From Bacillus sp. N13C7 (GTDB lineage Bacteria; Bacillota; Bacilli; Bacillales; Bacillaceae): a stretch of DNA of 52,300 nt. Where the stretch lies: the NCBI RefSeq assembly GCF_026790065.1, contig NZ_JALAMO010000019.1, positions 1-52,300 on the forward strand, written 5' to 3'. Of this stretch, positions 17,389 to 26,767 are shown one piece after another (the stretch's first letter is position 1; the number at the start of each line of letters is the position of its first letter). The position numbers and the translations under genes are program-made. The notes beneath the pieces were generated by a model. The model was not told where the DNA came from. It ran no database searches and was given only the letters and a program-made list of their open reading frames with translations.

Positions 17389-17849
17389 TCAGCGTGAACT
17401 GTATGTCAGACCGCCTCTTTGAGCTGCTTGACGGGAATCGCTTGAATGAGAAGCAGCATGAGGCTTTCGTTCTGCAAACGGTAGCGGAGGACGGCTGGCC
17501 GCACGCCGCTATGATCAGTGCGGGAGAAATCATTGCTCTGAGCCGAACTGAAATCCGAATCGCTCTGTGGAAAAACACAATGACTGCGGCCAACATCCTT
17601 CGCACAGGAAAAGCACAGTTCACGGCATGGTGGAAGGGAGCGGCTCATTACGTAAAGCTTGAATGCGCCCCTTTGCCGCCTTTAGAAGATGCCGAATATG
17701 AAAGAGAACGTTTTTCCTGCCGGATCGTTTCAGCGAAGGAGGACGTTGCGAAATACGCTGATTTAACTTCCGGTGTCCATATCCAGCTTCACAGCCCTGA
17801 AGAGGTGCTGAGCAGATGGGAAAAGACGCTGGAGGAATTAAAAAGGTAA
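17385..17849 (+). CDS. yclD: Pyridoxamine-phosphate-oxidase-like split-barrel protein YclD
   Basis: This protein of about 154 residues resembles the split-barrel flavin-binding family (pyridoxamine 5'-phosphate oxidase-like): an N-terminal helix, a DGWPHAAMIS strand pair, then NTMTAANILRTGKAQFTAW. No reaction has been assigned. The start is uncertain. The TTG at 17385 overlaps the bsdD stop and lies eight bases after GGAG; GTG at 17394 and ATG at 17403 are alternatives in the same frame. Last gene of the bsd operon, so it may bind a flavin used by the decarboxylase or protect against its products (inference). A terminator follows. Confidence 0.88.
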   Translation: MISVNCMSDRLFELLDGNRLNEKQHEAFVLQTVAEDGWPHAAMISAGEIIALSRTEIRIALWKNTMTAANILRTGKAQFTAWWKGAAHYVKLECAPLPPLEDAEYERERFSCRIVSAKEDVAKYADLTSGVHIQLHSPEEVLSRWEKTLEELKR

Positions 17850-17856
17850 TAACGAT

Positions 17857-17886
17857 AGCCTGACGCCATGCGTCAGGCTTTTTTTA
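17857..17886 (+). terminator. Terminator of bsdBCD-yclD
   Basis: A perfect 10-base-pair stem AGCCTGACGC/GCGTCAGGCT with a three-base loop is followed by seven T, eight bases after the yclD stop. Confidence 0.9.
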
Positions 17887-17914
17887 TATAATGAAAACAA
17901 AGGGGGCGTGAGAA

Positions 17915-18760
17915 ATGGAACGTACAGGGATCTGTCACTCGGACGGTTTTGATTTAGCTTATCGAATCGAGGGAGAGGGCGCACCCATCCTTGTGATCGG
18001 GAGTGCGGTTTACTATCCGCGACTTTTTTCTTCAGACATCAAACAGAATTATCAATGGGTGTTTGCAGACCACAGGGGATTTGCCAAGCCAAACCGGGAA
18101 TTGCGGGCAGAGGATGCGAGGCTTGATGCCGTTTTGGAGGATATAGAAAGGGTTAGAATGTCTCTTCAGCTTGAGGATGTCGTCATCTTGGGCCATTCCG
18201 GGCACGCTTTTATGGCTTTAGAATATGCCAGAGCATATCCTGAACATGTTCGGAAGGTTGCGCTTTTCAATACTGCACCTGATAACAGTGAAGAAAGACA
18301 GCGAAAAAGCGAAGCGTTTTTCATGGAAACAGCCAGCCTTGAGAGAAAGAAACGGTTTGAAAAAGACATCGCGAAGCTGCCGCAGGACATCGAACAAGAT
18401 CCCGAAAGACGGTTCGTGCATATGTGTATCCGCGCTGAAGCAAAAAGCTTTTATCAAGAGCGGCCGCACGCTGCGGCTTTATGGGACGGCGTATTCACGA
18501 ATATGCCGATCATTGATGAATTATGGGGCAATACATTTGCCCAGCTTGATCTTGTTGAGCGGTTAGCCGATGTTCAAGTGCCGGTGTGTATCGGCTTAGG
18601 CAGATACGATTATCTGGTTGCGCCTGTTACGCTGTGGGATGGTGTTGAGGGGGTATATCCCCATGTAGAGAAGATTATTTTTGAGAAGAGCGGCCATCAG
18701 CCGATGCTGGAAGAACCGCAAGCCTTTGATCAAAGCTTCAGCAAATGGATGGACAAATAA
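17915..18760 (+). CDS. yclE: Alpha/beta hydrolase YclE
   Basis: This 281-residue alpha/beta-hydrolase has the nucleophile elbow GHSGH with Ser95, a DHRGF motif after strand 4 that is typical of proline-iminopeptidase-like hydrolases, and a C-terminal histidine (about 261) in KSGHQPMLEEP. No signal peptide is seen, so it is cytosolic. The substrate is unknown. The ATG at 17915 has an AAAGGGGGCG ribosome site. It stands as a single gene between the bsd terminator and a hairpin shared with convergent yclF. Confidence 0.88.
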   Translation: MERTGICHSDGFDLAYRIEGEGAPILVIGSAVYYPRLFSSDIKQNYQWVFADHRGFAKPNRELRAEDARLDAVLEDIERVRMSLQLEDVVILGHSGHAFMALEYARAYPEHVRKVALFNTAPDNSEERQRKSEAFFMETASLERKKRFEKDIAKLPQDIEQDPERRFVHMCIRAEAKSFYQERPHAAALWDGVFTNMPIIDELWGNTFAQLDLVERLADVQVPVCIGLGRYDYLVAPVTLWDGVEGVYPHVEKIIFEKSGHQPMLEEPQAFDQSFSKWMDK

Positions 18761-18799
18761 AAAACAGCCCGCAGATCAAAATCCGCGGGCTGTTTATTA
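18759..18799. terminator. Bidirectional terminator between yclE and yclF
   Basis: A stem ACAGCCCGC/GCGGGCTGT around an AT-rich loop is flanked by A runs on one side and T-rich sequence on the other. It begins at the yclE stop and ends just before the yclF stop, so it can serve both convergent genes. Confidence 0.85.
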
Positions 18800-20278
18800 T
18801 TATAAGACCCCTTTCATCGCGCGTTTGATAATCGGCGAGAGCAGCAGGAGAATGCCGCCAAGTACGATAGAAATCAAACCGATGGTGCCGAAGTAAGTTG
18901 TTTCAGGAATTTTATCAAACAATCCGGCTACTTGGGCATTGATCGCTTGGGCTGCTGCGTTAGTCAGAAACCACATACTCATTGTCTGTGCAGAGAATGC
19001 AGCTGGCGCCAGTTTCGTTGTCACGGATAAACCGACTGGAGACAGGCACAGCTCTCCAAGCACGACAAGCAGGAAGCTGAGAACGAGCCACATCGGGCTT
19101 ACGAGTGCTTCTTTCCCTTGCATAGCCGGGAATACCATAATGATAAATGACAATCCGGCTAAAATAATTCCAATTGAGAATTTAACTGGTGTAGACGGCT
19201 GGCGTTTGCCAAGCTTCATCCAGAGCCATGCGAATATTGGCGCAAAAATGACGACAAACAATGGATTTAATGATTGGAACCAAGATGATTGAAGTTCTAA
19301 TCCGCCCAATGAAAGTCTTATGCGTTCATCAGCGTATACCGCAAGAATGGTCGCTCCCTGTTCCTGAATGGCCCAGAACATGACAGCACCGATAAACAAA
19401 GGAATGTAAGCGGCAAGACGAGATTTTTCTGTTTTGTCCGCTTTTTTGCTTGTAAACATGATGATGAAATAAATAACAGGAATCAAAATACCGAGAATAC
19501 TTACAAGGTCGATGAAACGATTGATCGTCAGCACGCCTGTTTGTACAGAGATAATCACTGCGATCGCCACAATGATAACACCAATTCCGGTGCCAATTGC
19601 AGATTTTTTAGACAGCGGATTCGGCACATTGGAACCTGCAAGCCCGAGGTTTTTCTTTCTTGTCAAAGCAAATACGATAAGTCCAAGAAGCATTCCAACC
19701 GCGGCGGTTCCGAAGCCGAGATGATAGTTGTACTTCTGTCCGAGTGTTCCGACAATTAACGGCGCGAGTAAACCACCGAGGTTAATCCCCATGTAGAAAA
19801 TACTGAAACCTGAGTCGCGGCGCGGGTCTTCTTTCGTGTAAAGATCTCCAACGACGCTCGAAACGTTTGGTTTTAATAAGCCTGTTCCGATAATAATAAG
19901 CACCATGCTGATATAGAATGCTATCGCGCTGCCCGGATAGGCGAGTGCAATGTGGCCGAACATAATGAATATGCCGCCGTAAAACACGGTGTTTGCGGTA
20001 CCGAATACCCGATCAGCGAGCCATCCGCCAATAATAGTGGACATGTATACAAGTGATCCGTAAATCGACATAATGGCAACCGCAGTGCCTTTGTCAAAGC
20101 CAAGCCCTCCGTTTACCGTCTCTGTATACAAATAGTAAAGCAAGATTGCTCTCATTCCATAGTAAGAGAAACGCTCCCAAAATTCGGTGAAAAATAGTGT
20201 AAATAGTCCTCGCGGGTGACCAAAGAACCCTTTTTGCGGGACGCTTTTAATGATACTTTCGTTATCAATCGAAGCCAT
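18800..20278 (-). CDS. yclF: Di-/tripeptide proton symporter (POT family)
   Basis: This 492-residue transporter of the proton-dependent oligopeptide family (also called DtpT) has about 14 membrane helices. Signatures include GMRAILLYYLY near the N-terminus (E-x-x-E-R type motif in FWERFSYYG) and FSIFYMGINLGGLLAP, the PTR2 family motif. The ATG at 20278 is ten bases after AAAGGG; an in-frame TTG at 20287 is too near the ribosome site. It is a single gene with a clear promoter. Confidence 0.94.
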   Translation of the reverse strand: MASIDNESIIKSVPQKGFFGHPRGLFTLFFTEFWERFSYYGMRAILLYYLYTETVNGGLGFDKGTAVAIMSIYGSLVYMSTIIGGWLADRVFGTANTVFYGGIFIMFGHIALAYPGSAIAFYISMVLIIIGTGLLKPNVSSVVGDLYTKEDPRRDSGFSIFYMGINLGGLLAPLIVGTLGQKYNYHLGFGTAAVGMLLGLIVFALTRKKNLGLAGSNVPNPLSKKSAIGTGIGVIIVAIAVIISVQTGVLTINRFIDLVSILGILIPVIYFIIMFTSKKADKTEKSRLAAYIPLFIGAVMFWAIQEQGATILAVYADERIRLSLGGLELQSSWFQSLNPLFVVIFAPIFAWLWMKLGKRQPSTPVKFSIGIILAGLSFIIMVFPAMQGKEALVSPMWLVLSFLLVVLGELCLSPVGLSVTTKLAPAAFSAQTMSMWFLTNAAAQAINAQVAGLFDKIPETTYFGTIGLISIVLGGILLLLSPIIKRAMKGVL

Positions 20279-20316
20279 GTCAGCCAAACCCTTTCTTAAA
20301 AAAGTGTATTATAAAA

Positions 20317-20345
20317 ATCATATTCTTATATAATACTTGTGTCAA
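20317..20345 (-). promoter_or_regulatory. Sigma-A promoter of yclF
   Basis: On the minus strand TTGACA (20345-20340) is followed after exactly 17 bases by TATGAT (20322-20317), about 38 bases upstream of the yclF start codon. A textbook housekeeping promoter. Confidence 0.8.
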
Positions 20346-20557
20346 TATAATTTATACTCATTTCAAGAAGTTCCAGAATAGAAAAAATATAAACGTATAA
20401 AAATAGTGAATATATACTGGTTCTTAGGTCTTTTTTCGTAAGGTTTTCTTACAAAACTATTCCTTTATATTTTTTTAATAAAATTTTAGAGAAATGTACA
20501 AGCAGATCGGGCCTTTGTGAGTATCATGATAGTAATCATGGAGAAGGAGGCTGGCAA

Positions 20558-22312
20558 TTGGCTGAATTCATATTAAATGCGGCGGATTTCGGTATTTCAG
20601 GAGATGGTAAAACGGATTCAACAGAATTGATTAATCAATGCCTCAGTACGGCTGTTTCGAAAGGATATCACACTGTCTGGTTCCCAAAAGGGACATATCT
20701 AATAGACGGAACGCTCGGAGGACATCCCAATCAAAAATTTCGCAACGCTGGCATCATTGTTCCCGGAAACCTTGAGATTATAATGGACCCAGAGTGTATC
20801 ATCAAAGTAATTCCGAACAGTTCGTGGGGGTATTCCGCATTTTATGTAGGCAAGCAAGAGAATATAACCATTACCGGAGGACAAATTATCGGCGAGCGCG
20901 ATGAGCATACGTATGTGTCCGCAGGGATAAGATCAACCCATGAATGGGGCTTCGGCATTTGCATTGAAGGATGTTCGAATGTTGTCATTGATGATGTCAA
21001 AGTTTCTGATTTCACCGGGGACGGGATCATTGTCAGTCCGTTGGGGTTAAAGACAGCTAATAATTATCGAACGTCAGAGCATATAACCATTCGCCGCTGT
21101 GAGGTTCGGCGGTCGAGGAGAAATAACATTTCCATAACCGGTTGTGACATGGTCACGGTGGAGGAGTGCGTAATTGAAGATGCCGGAACGGGAAATGGGA
21201 CAGCGCCGAGATTCGGAATTGACATAGAAGGCTATGGCGAAGGTGATATTGACTACGAAGAACCAATCAATGTATCCATTCGCAATAACCATTTTATCGG
21301 AAATGTTTCAAGTTCTGTGACCAATTTTAACGGATACGGCGTTTTAATAGAAGGAAACCACTCAGACAATACGATCAGCTATGGGTATGGAACCCAAACG
21401 GTGATTAAAGGGAATATTCTCAGACCGGCAAAAAACGTAGCTACTGTGACTAGAGTCGGGATTACCGGACTTGGTGTGTCACAAGGAAAAGAGAGCAGTG
21501 ATGCGGTGATTGCCGGCAATCTTATCACCGGGTTTTCAACCGGGATTGATGTCAGAGGAAAGAGCGTTCTAGTCACGAACAACAAAATCAGTAACTTTGA
21601 AAACACAGGGATATTGGTTTATCAGTCTTCCGATGTAAAGGTAGACGGCAACCAGATTCAAAACGGACTGTCTGACACAAGGAGGAGTACCGGACTGCGT
21701 GCAGTGCTGTCAGATGATATCGCTTTTCTGAATAACTGCCTCATTGAAGTCATCGACGGTGTGAACAGTTCCGGCGGCGATATGATTATCAAAGATAATG
21801 TGCTGAGAAAATTCAGCCGGGGAATTTGGATCGCTCAAGGAAATGCGGTGATTGAAGGAAATACAATGATCCCCGATGCGTTTGAGGGAGCCTTGGAATC
21901 GTATACTGTTTCCGTCACGAACAATGCTGGCGCCGTCATCAAAAACAATACATTTAAAGAATTTAAAAATTATCCGATTTACTGCTCCACAAGTGCGAAA
22001 ACCTCTATTATCAGCAACCACTTTGAGAGATCCCCGCTTTTGGTCACCATCTACATCAGCACCGGTGTACATGAGATTTTTGATAACACCATTTCAGTCA
22101 ACAGAACAGCCGGAAATCCGATTGTCATTTATGTCAACGGTTCTGCAGGCTCTATCATCTCTGGAAACACCATCAATAACCTCTCAGCTGGCACGGCGAC
22201 AGCCATTCAAACAAACACCTCAACCAATTCCAAAATCATCGGCAATCGCATCTTCAAAGGAACAATCAGCAAACATACAAGCGATACAGCAGACGGCAAT
22301 ATTATCGCCTGA
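20558..22312 (+). CDS. yclG: Right-handed beta-helix (pectate-lyase-like) protein YclG
   Basis: This 584-residue protein starts with the Pectate_lyase_3 type N-terminal motif (NAADFGISGDGKTD, then WFPKGTYLIDG) and continues with many short Asn/Gly-rich repeats (such as NNKISNFENTGI and GNTINNLSAG), the pattern of a parallel beta-helix as in polysaccharide lyases and tailspikes. No signal peptide is visible, so export would need another route. Substrate and role are unknown. The start is TTG at 20558, seven bases after AGAAGGAGG. The roughly 210 bases upstream are very AT-rich with no promoter I can defend. Confidence 0.88.
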   Translation: MAEFILNAADFGISGDGKTDSTELINQCLSTAVSKGYHTVWFPKGTYLIDGTLGGHPNQKFRNAGIIVPGNLEIIMDPECIIKVIPNSSWGYSAFYVGKQENITITGGQIIGERDEHTYVSAGIRSTHEWGFGICIEGCSNVVIDDVKVSDFTGDGIIVSPLGLKTANNYRTSEHITIRRCEVRRSRRNNISITGCDMVTVEECVIEDAGTGNGTAPRFGIDIEGYGEGDIDYEEPINVSIRNNHFIGNVSSSVTNFNGYGVLIEGNHSDNTISYGYGTQTVIKGNILRPAKNVATVTRVGITGLGVSQGKESSDAVIAGNLITGFSTGIDVRGKSVLVTNNKISNFENTGILVYQSSDVKVDGNQIQNGLSDTRRSTGLRAVLSDDIAFLNNCLIEVIDGVNSSGGDMIIKDNVLRKFSRGIWIAQGNAVIEGNTMIPDAFEGALESYTVSVTNNAGAVIKNNTFKEFKNYPIYCSTSAKTSIISNHFERSPLLVTIYISTGVHEIFDNTISVNRTAGNPIVIYVNGSAGSIISGNTINNLSAGTATAIQTNTSTNSKIIGNRIFKGTISKHTSDTADGNIIA

Positions 22313-22346
22313 AAAAAGCACCCCGCTCTAGGGGTTCTTTTTTTTC
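22313..22346. terminator. Bidirectional terminator between yclG and yczF
   Basis: An AAAAAAG-ACCCC arm pairs with GGGGT-CTTTTTT across a six-base loop with one mismatch. The stop codon of yczF sits in the loop and right arm, so its last codons form part of the hairpin. Confidence 0.8.
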
Positions 22347-22549
22347 GATTGATAGATCATGTACATTTCTCTGACCAGTACCAAAACAAAAAATAAAAGG
22401 ATGACCCATTCTGCAAACGTCGTCATTTTGAAGCTGGACATATTGTTATAAGCGGCTTTTGTCAAACTGAAACCTTGCAGCATGTCCATGAGAACAGAAA
22501 TGGTTAATAAACAAATTAATATGATCCCTGTCACGCCTAATATTTTCAT
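22328..22549 (-). CDS. yczF: Small two-helix membrane protein YczF
   Basis: This 73-residue protein has a hydrophobic N-terminal helix (residues about 3-25) and a second one (about 46-64), ending with a lysine-rich tail (KKKNP). The ATG at 22549 has GGAGGGTG seven bases upstream. It is divergent from the gerK operon. Function unknown; its position suggests a link to sporulation or germination, but there is no direct evidence. Confidence 0.75.
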   Translation of the reverse strand: MKILGVTGIILICLLTISVLMDMLQGFSLTKAAYNNMSSFKMTTFAEWVILLFFVLVLVREMYMIYQSKKKNP

Positions 22550-22672
22550 GCTTCATCACCCTCCTCCTATAGTGTCTATCTTTATCAGCGAAGTTATACC
22601 GCAGTCATGCATGCATAATCTCACCTTCAGAAGGAAGAATATGAGAAAACGACAAGGAAAGGTATTTTGTGT

Positions 22673-24301
22673 ATGCCTTTATTTTCTAAGCGAAAGAACC
22701 ATTCAATAGACAAACAAAAAACAGAAGAAGAGAATCACGAACAGCAGCATGAAAAAGATAGTCCGGTTCTTGTATCCCCAAGTTTGGCAAAAAACATAGC
22801 GGAAACGAAGAAGAAGGTCGGAAGCAGCTCCGACGTCATCATTCGCGAGATCAAAATTGGGGAACAGGACCGCGTTCATTTGGCGATTATATATATCGCA
22901 GGTTTGGTTGATAACACGACAATTTACGAATCATTAATCGATCCTTTGGTTCAGGATCAGTCCATCCAAAATTCTCATGCCATCCAGCAGATTCTTGAAA
23001 AAACGCTCCCTCTGGGCGGAGTGAAAGCTGAAAAGAGCTGGGTTAAGCTGTTTACTGAATTGATGCTTGGAAATGCGCTGGTTTTTGCCGACGGTTCCGA
23101 TGAGGCGCTTATCTGCAGCACACAGGGCGGGGAGCAGCGTTCCATCCAAGAGCCGAGTACCCAGGTGTCCTTCCGCGGCCCGCGCCAAGGATTTACAGAG
23201 TCTCTGCAAACGAATACTTCAATGATCCGGCGCTACATTAAAAATCCGAATCTGTGGGTTGAAAAAATGAAAATCGGCTCTGTCACAAATACCGATATCG
23301 CTCTTATGTACATTAAAGGAGTATGTGATGAAAAGGTGCTGAAGGAAGTGAAACAGCGCCTGAAAAAAATAGACATTGACAGTATTTTAGAATCCGGATA
23401 TATCGAGCAGCTGATTGAAGATGAAACCTTTACGACATTTCCGACCATGTATCACACAGAACGCCCTGATGTTGTAGCAGGAAACCTGTTAGAAGGAAGA
23501 TTCGCGATTGTTGTGGACGGAACGCCGTTTGTGCTCATTGCACCGGCCTTATTTATTCAATTCTTTCAGTCAGTCGAAGACTATTATTCACGTTTTGATA
23601 TTGCGACGAGCATTCGGATTCTGCGGATTTTAATTTTTTTTATTTCACTTATCGCACCAGCTGTTTATGTGGCAGCCACAACGTTTCACCAGGAAATGAT
23701 TCCGACACAGCTGTTAGTCGTGATTGCAGCCCAGCGGGAAATCGTGCCGTTTCCCGCTGTTGTTGAGGCGCTTACGATGGAGGTTGCTTTTGAGATCCTC
23801 AGGGAAGCCGGCGTCAGGCTGCCGCGGGTTGTCGGCTCGGCGGTGTCAATCGTAGGTGCGCTTGTGATCGGGCAAGCTGCTGTCCAAGCTGGCATCGTCT
23901 CTCCGGCCATGGTCATTATCGTTGCCATCACCGCGATTGCCAGTTTTGCGACACCGGCTTTCGCCATGGCGATTTCAGCCCGTCTCATTCGATTTATCTT
24001 TATCATTGCGTCCTCTATTATGGGGTTTTACGGGCTGGTTTTAGGCATTATTATGATGTTTGTCCATTTATGCAGCCTGCGCTCTTTCGGTGTTCCTTAC
24101 ATGTCGCCGCTTGCACCTTTTTCCTCACAAGGGGTAAAAGACACACTGTTCAGGGTTCCGTGGTGGGCTGATGAAAAAAGGCCGGAGTCGATCAGCAAGG
24201 AAGATAAGGTGCGGCAGGGGAAAGATCAGCGCCCAGAACCTGACGCTTCACGCGGAATGGTAAACAAGGACTTGGAAGAAGGGGATCAGAATGGTACGTA
24301 A
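22673..24301 (+). CDS. gerKA: Spore germinant receptor subunit A
   Basis: This GerA-family protein of about 542 residues has a large hydrophilic N-terminal domain (about 1-290), then a membrane domain of five or six helices, then a charged C-terminal tail. It is the A subunit of the GerK receptor in the spore inner membrane, which with GerB responds to asparagine, glucose, fructose and potassium. I use the ATG at 22673, ten bases after AAGGAAAGG; an in-frame TTG six bases earlier is closer to that site. gerKA, gerKC and gerKB are co-transcribed. Expression in the forespore from sigma-G is expected; only weak promoter-like hexamers are visible upstream (CATAAT at 22614). Confidence 0.94.
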   Translation: MPLFSKRKNHSIDKQKTEEENHEQQHEKDSPVLVSPSLAKNIAETKKKVGSSSDVIIREIKIGEQDRVHLAIIYIAGLVDNTTIYESLIDPLVQDQSIQNSHAIQQILEKTLPLGGVKAEKSWVKLFTELMLGNALVFADGSDEALICSTQGGEQRSIQEPSTQVSFRGPRQGFTESLQTNTSMIRRYIKNPNLWVEKMKIGSVTNTDIALMYIKGVCDEKVLKEVKQRLKKIDIDSILESGYIEQLIEDETFTTFPTMYHTERPDVVAGNLLEGRFAIVVDGTPFVLIAPALFIQFFQSVEDYYSRFDIATSIRILRILIFFISLIAPAVYVAATTFHQEMIPTQLLVVIAAQREIVPFPAVVEALTMEVAFEILREAGVRLPRVVGSAVSIVGALVIGQAAVQAGIVSPAMVIIVAITAIASFATPAFAMAISARLIRFIFIIASSIMGFYGLVLGIIMMFVHLCSLRSFGVPYMSPLAPFSSQGVKDTLFRVPWWADEKRPESISKEDKVRQGKDQRPEPDASRGMVNKDLEEGDQNGT

Positions 24302-25514
24302 ACGTGTATTAGCCGTTCTCATGCTTTTGAGCGTCATTGTGATGCCCGGCTGCTGGGATAAACGGGAACTGACAGACCTTGCGATTATCTCGGCGATTGG
24401 CATCGATCGGACGAACGAAGGCAATTACGTGCTGCATTTTCAAATTATCAATCCCGGAAATGTTGCCGGCGGGCTTCAGGGGGGCGGTGCTGGAGACAGG
24501 CCGCCTATATCGGTCTATTCCGTTGAAGGCGACAATATGACGGAAGCACTCAGAAAAGCCTCCATGAAGGTATCACGGCGGCTTTACTTTGCCCATACCA
24601 ATCTGGTTGTGATCAGTGAAAAGCTCGCGAAAGAGGAAGGCTTGGATTTTGTGTTGGATAACCTTGACCGCGATACAGAATTCAGGTCAACGGCGACAAT
24701 GGTCATCGCCCATAAAACAAAAGCTGAAAATATCGTAAAAATCCTGACGCCGATTGATAAAATCCCGTCAAATAAAGTGAATAAAACACTCGACTTTACG
24801 GAGGCACAATATGGCCGGGTGGTCAAAACCAATATTCAGGACGTCGTGAAAACACTTGCCATCACTACAAAAGCGCCGGTTATTCCGGGATATATGATGA
24901 TTGGTGACGATAAAAAAGGAATCAGCATGGAAAACACGCAGGCGACCGATCCGAAAGCCATTCTTCAGGCAGACGGCTTGGCGGTTTTTAATAAGTCAGG
25001 CCATTTAAAGTACTGGATTGAGGATAAGGAAAGCGTTGGAGCGGTTTGGCTAATGAATAAGGTTCAGCATACGTTTATTAATGCTGATTGGGGCAAGACA
25101 AAGGATGCGGTCAGCTTGCAGGTCACCCATCAAACCACAAATCTCGTACCAGAGATTAAGAACGGACGTCCGCGTATCCACGTGCATGTGGCAGTTGAAG
25201 GAATTATAGATGCTGTCAAATACCCTTTCCAATTGTCTGATCCAAAGGTGCTTGCTGCCATTGAAAAAGCTCTCAACAAAGAGCTGGAGAAAGAAATCAC
25301 CAACACTGTGAAAATGATCAAGAAGAATAAAATTGACTTTGTCGGTTTTGGAGACAGGATATACAGAAAGTATCCGAAGCAGTGGAAAAAAATGAAAGAC
25401 ACTTGGGATAAAGAATATTTGCCGGACCTGCCAGTCGATGTGAAGGCGGAGACGTATATCAGAAGAACGGGCTTGCGAAACAATCCGATCAAACACCAGC
25501 TTGAAGATGAATAG
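24291..25514 (+). CDS. gerKC: Spore germinant receptor subunit C (lipoprotein)
   Basis: This 407-residue GerC-family protein begins with a lipoprotein signal ending at Cys21 (MPGC) followed by the family motif WDKRELTDLAI. It is anchored by lipid to the outer face of the spore inner membrane and works with GerKA and GerKB. The start overlaps the end of gerKA by 11 bases, indicating translational coupling, and GAAGGGGAT lies just upstream. Gene order A-C-B differs from the A-B-C of gerA and is the normal order of gerK. Confidence 0.95.
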   Translation: MVRKRVLAVLMLLSVIVMPGCWDKRELTDLAIISAIGIDRTNEGNYVLHFQIINPGNVAGGLQGGGAGDRPPISVYSVEGDNMTEALRKASMKVSRRLYFAHTNLVVISEKLAKEEGLDFVLDNLDRDTEFRSTATMVIAHKTKAENIVKILTPIDKIPSNKVNKTLDFTEAQYGRVVKTNIQDVVKTLAITTKAPVIPGYMMIGDDKKGISMENTQATDPKAILQADGLAVFNKSGHLKYWIEDKESVGAVWLMNKVQHTFINADWGKTKDAVSLQVTHQTTNLVPEIKNGRPRIHVHVAVEGIIDAVKYPFQLSDPKVLAAIEKALNKELEKEITNTVKMIKKNKIDFVGFGDRIYRKYPKQWKKMKDTWDKEYLPDLPVDVKAETYIRRTGLRNNPIKHQLEDE

Positions 25515-25538
25515 GTCTGGAGAAAGGGGGCATGCCAG

Positions 25539-26663
25539 GTGGAAAAAGCCAAAATCAGCATACGGCAGCTGTTTGTCATGCTTATCATTTTTGAGCTGGG
25601 CAGCTCTTTATTGATTACACCGGGTTCAATGGCGGGCAGAGATGCTTGGATTGCAGTTCTATTAGGCTGTGCTGTCGGTTTGTTTCTTTACTATTTGTAT
25701 CAAGGCATTTATCAATGTTACCCCGAATCTTCACCGAAAGAATATATGGATGATATGCTGGGAACCAAGCTGAGCTGGCTGTTTTCATTTCTGTATATCC
25801 TGTACTTTGCCTATATTGCCGCACGGGTGCTGCGGGACTTCGGGGAAATGCTGCTGACGTTTGCTTATCATGATACGCCGATTCTGATTGTGAATGCTTT
25901 ATTAATGATTGTCAGCATATATGCCGTCAGAAAAGGAATTGAAGTGCTTGCGCGGTCGGCTGAACTTCTTTTCGGAGCCATGTATATACTGGGCGCCCTC
26001 GGTCTCGTGCTGATTATTGTCTCGGGTTCTATGGAGCCGCAGAATTTAAAGCCAATTTTAGCAGACGGCATTTTTCCTGTCATTCACTCAGTTTTCACGC
26101 AGACCATGTATGTTCCGTTTGGTGAAGTTGTTTTATTTGTCATGATCTTCCCTAATCTTAATGATCGAAAAGATGTGAAGAAAATAGGAATGGCCGCCAT
26201 AGCCATCAGCGGATTGGTTGTTGCGCTTACCGTGGCGATGAATATTAGCGTGCTTGATGTTGATCTTACATTTAGATCCCAGTTTCCGCTTTTAAGTACG
26301 ATCCAGACGATCAAGGTGGAAGAATTTCTAGACCGGCTCGATGTCTTTTTTATGCTGGCGCTGATCATCGGCGGCTTTTTTAAGGTCAGCCTTTACTTAT
26401 ACGCAGTGGTGGTGGGCACGTCCACGCTCTTTAAGGAAAAAAATCCTTCACAATTGGCTTATCCAATGGGATTGGGCATCTTAATCCTATCTATTACGAT
26501 TGCGACTAACTTTTCAGAGCATTTGAACGAAGGCCTGAAAGTGGTGCCGCTATATATTCATTTGCCTTTTCAGGTCTTGTTTCCGCTCTTTCTGTTTATT
26601 CTAGCCGTTTGGAAAAAGAAGCGAAGGGAGAAATCAAAGGGAGCGGGAAGAAAAAAACAATAA
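25539..26663 (+). CDS. gerKB: Spore germinant receptor subunit B
   Basis: This 374-residue GerB-family membrane protein is a relative of amino-acid/polyamine permeases with about ten helices and a strongly basic C-terminal tail. In germinant receptors the B subunit is thought to bind the germinant. It starts with GTG at 25539, preceded by GAAAGGGGG. It is the last gene of the operon, 24 bases after gerKC, and is followed by two hairpins. Confidence 0.94.
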   Translation: MEKAKISIRQLFVMLIIFELGSSLLITPGSMAGRDAWIAVLLGCAVGLFLYYLYQGIYQCYPESSPKEYMDDMLGTKLSWLFSFLYILYFAYIAARVLRDFGEMLLTFAYHDTPILIVNALLMIVSIYAVRKGIEVLARSAELLFGAMYILGALGLVLIIVSGSMEPQNLKPILADGIFPVIHSVFTQTMYVPFGEVVLFVMIFPNLNDRKDVKKIGMAAIAISGLVVALTVAMNISVLDVDLTFRSQFPLLSTIQTIKVEEFLDRLDVFFMLALIIGGFFKVSLYLYAVVVGTSTLFKEKNPSQLAYPMGLGILILSITIATNFSEHLNEGLKVVPLYIHLPFQVLFPLFLFILAVWKKKRREKSKGAGRKKQ

Positions 26664-26697
26664 AAAGAGCGGGGGGATGCAGCCGCCGCTCTTTTTA
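26662..26697. terminator. First terminator after gerKB, also usable by yclH
   Basis: AAAAAGAGCGG pairs with CCGCTCTTTTT around an imperfect loop, directly after the gerKB stop. The arm ends provide T runs on both strands, so the same element can stop the opposing yclI-yclH transcript. Confidence 0.85.
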
Positions 26698-26731
26698 TGT
26701 TCACTTCTATATAAAAGGGGGGATATAGGTT

Positions 26732-26767
26732 GCGCCCCTGTCTGCACTAACAGAGGCGCGCTTTTTT
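26732..26767 (+). terminator. Second tandem terminator after the gerK operon
   Basis: GCGCC-CTGT pairs with ACAG-GGCGC (one internal mismatch), followed by CGCTTTTTT on the plus strand. The T run overlaps the yclH stop codon. It has no T run on the minus strand, so it acts only on transcripts coming from gerK. Confidence 0.7.
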
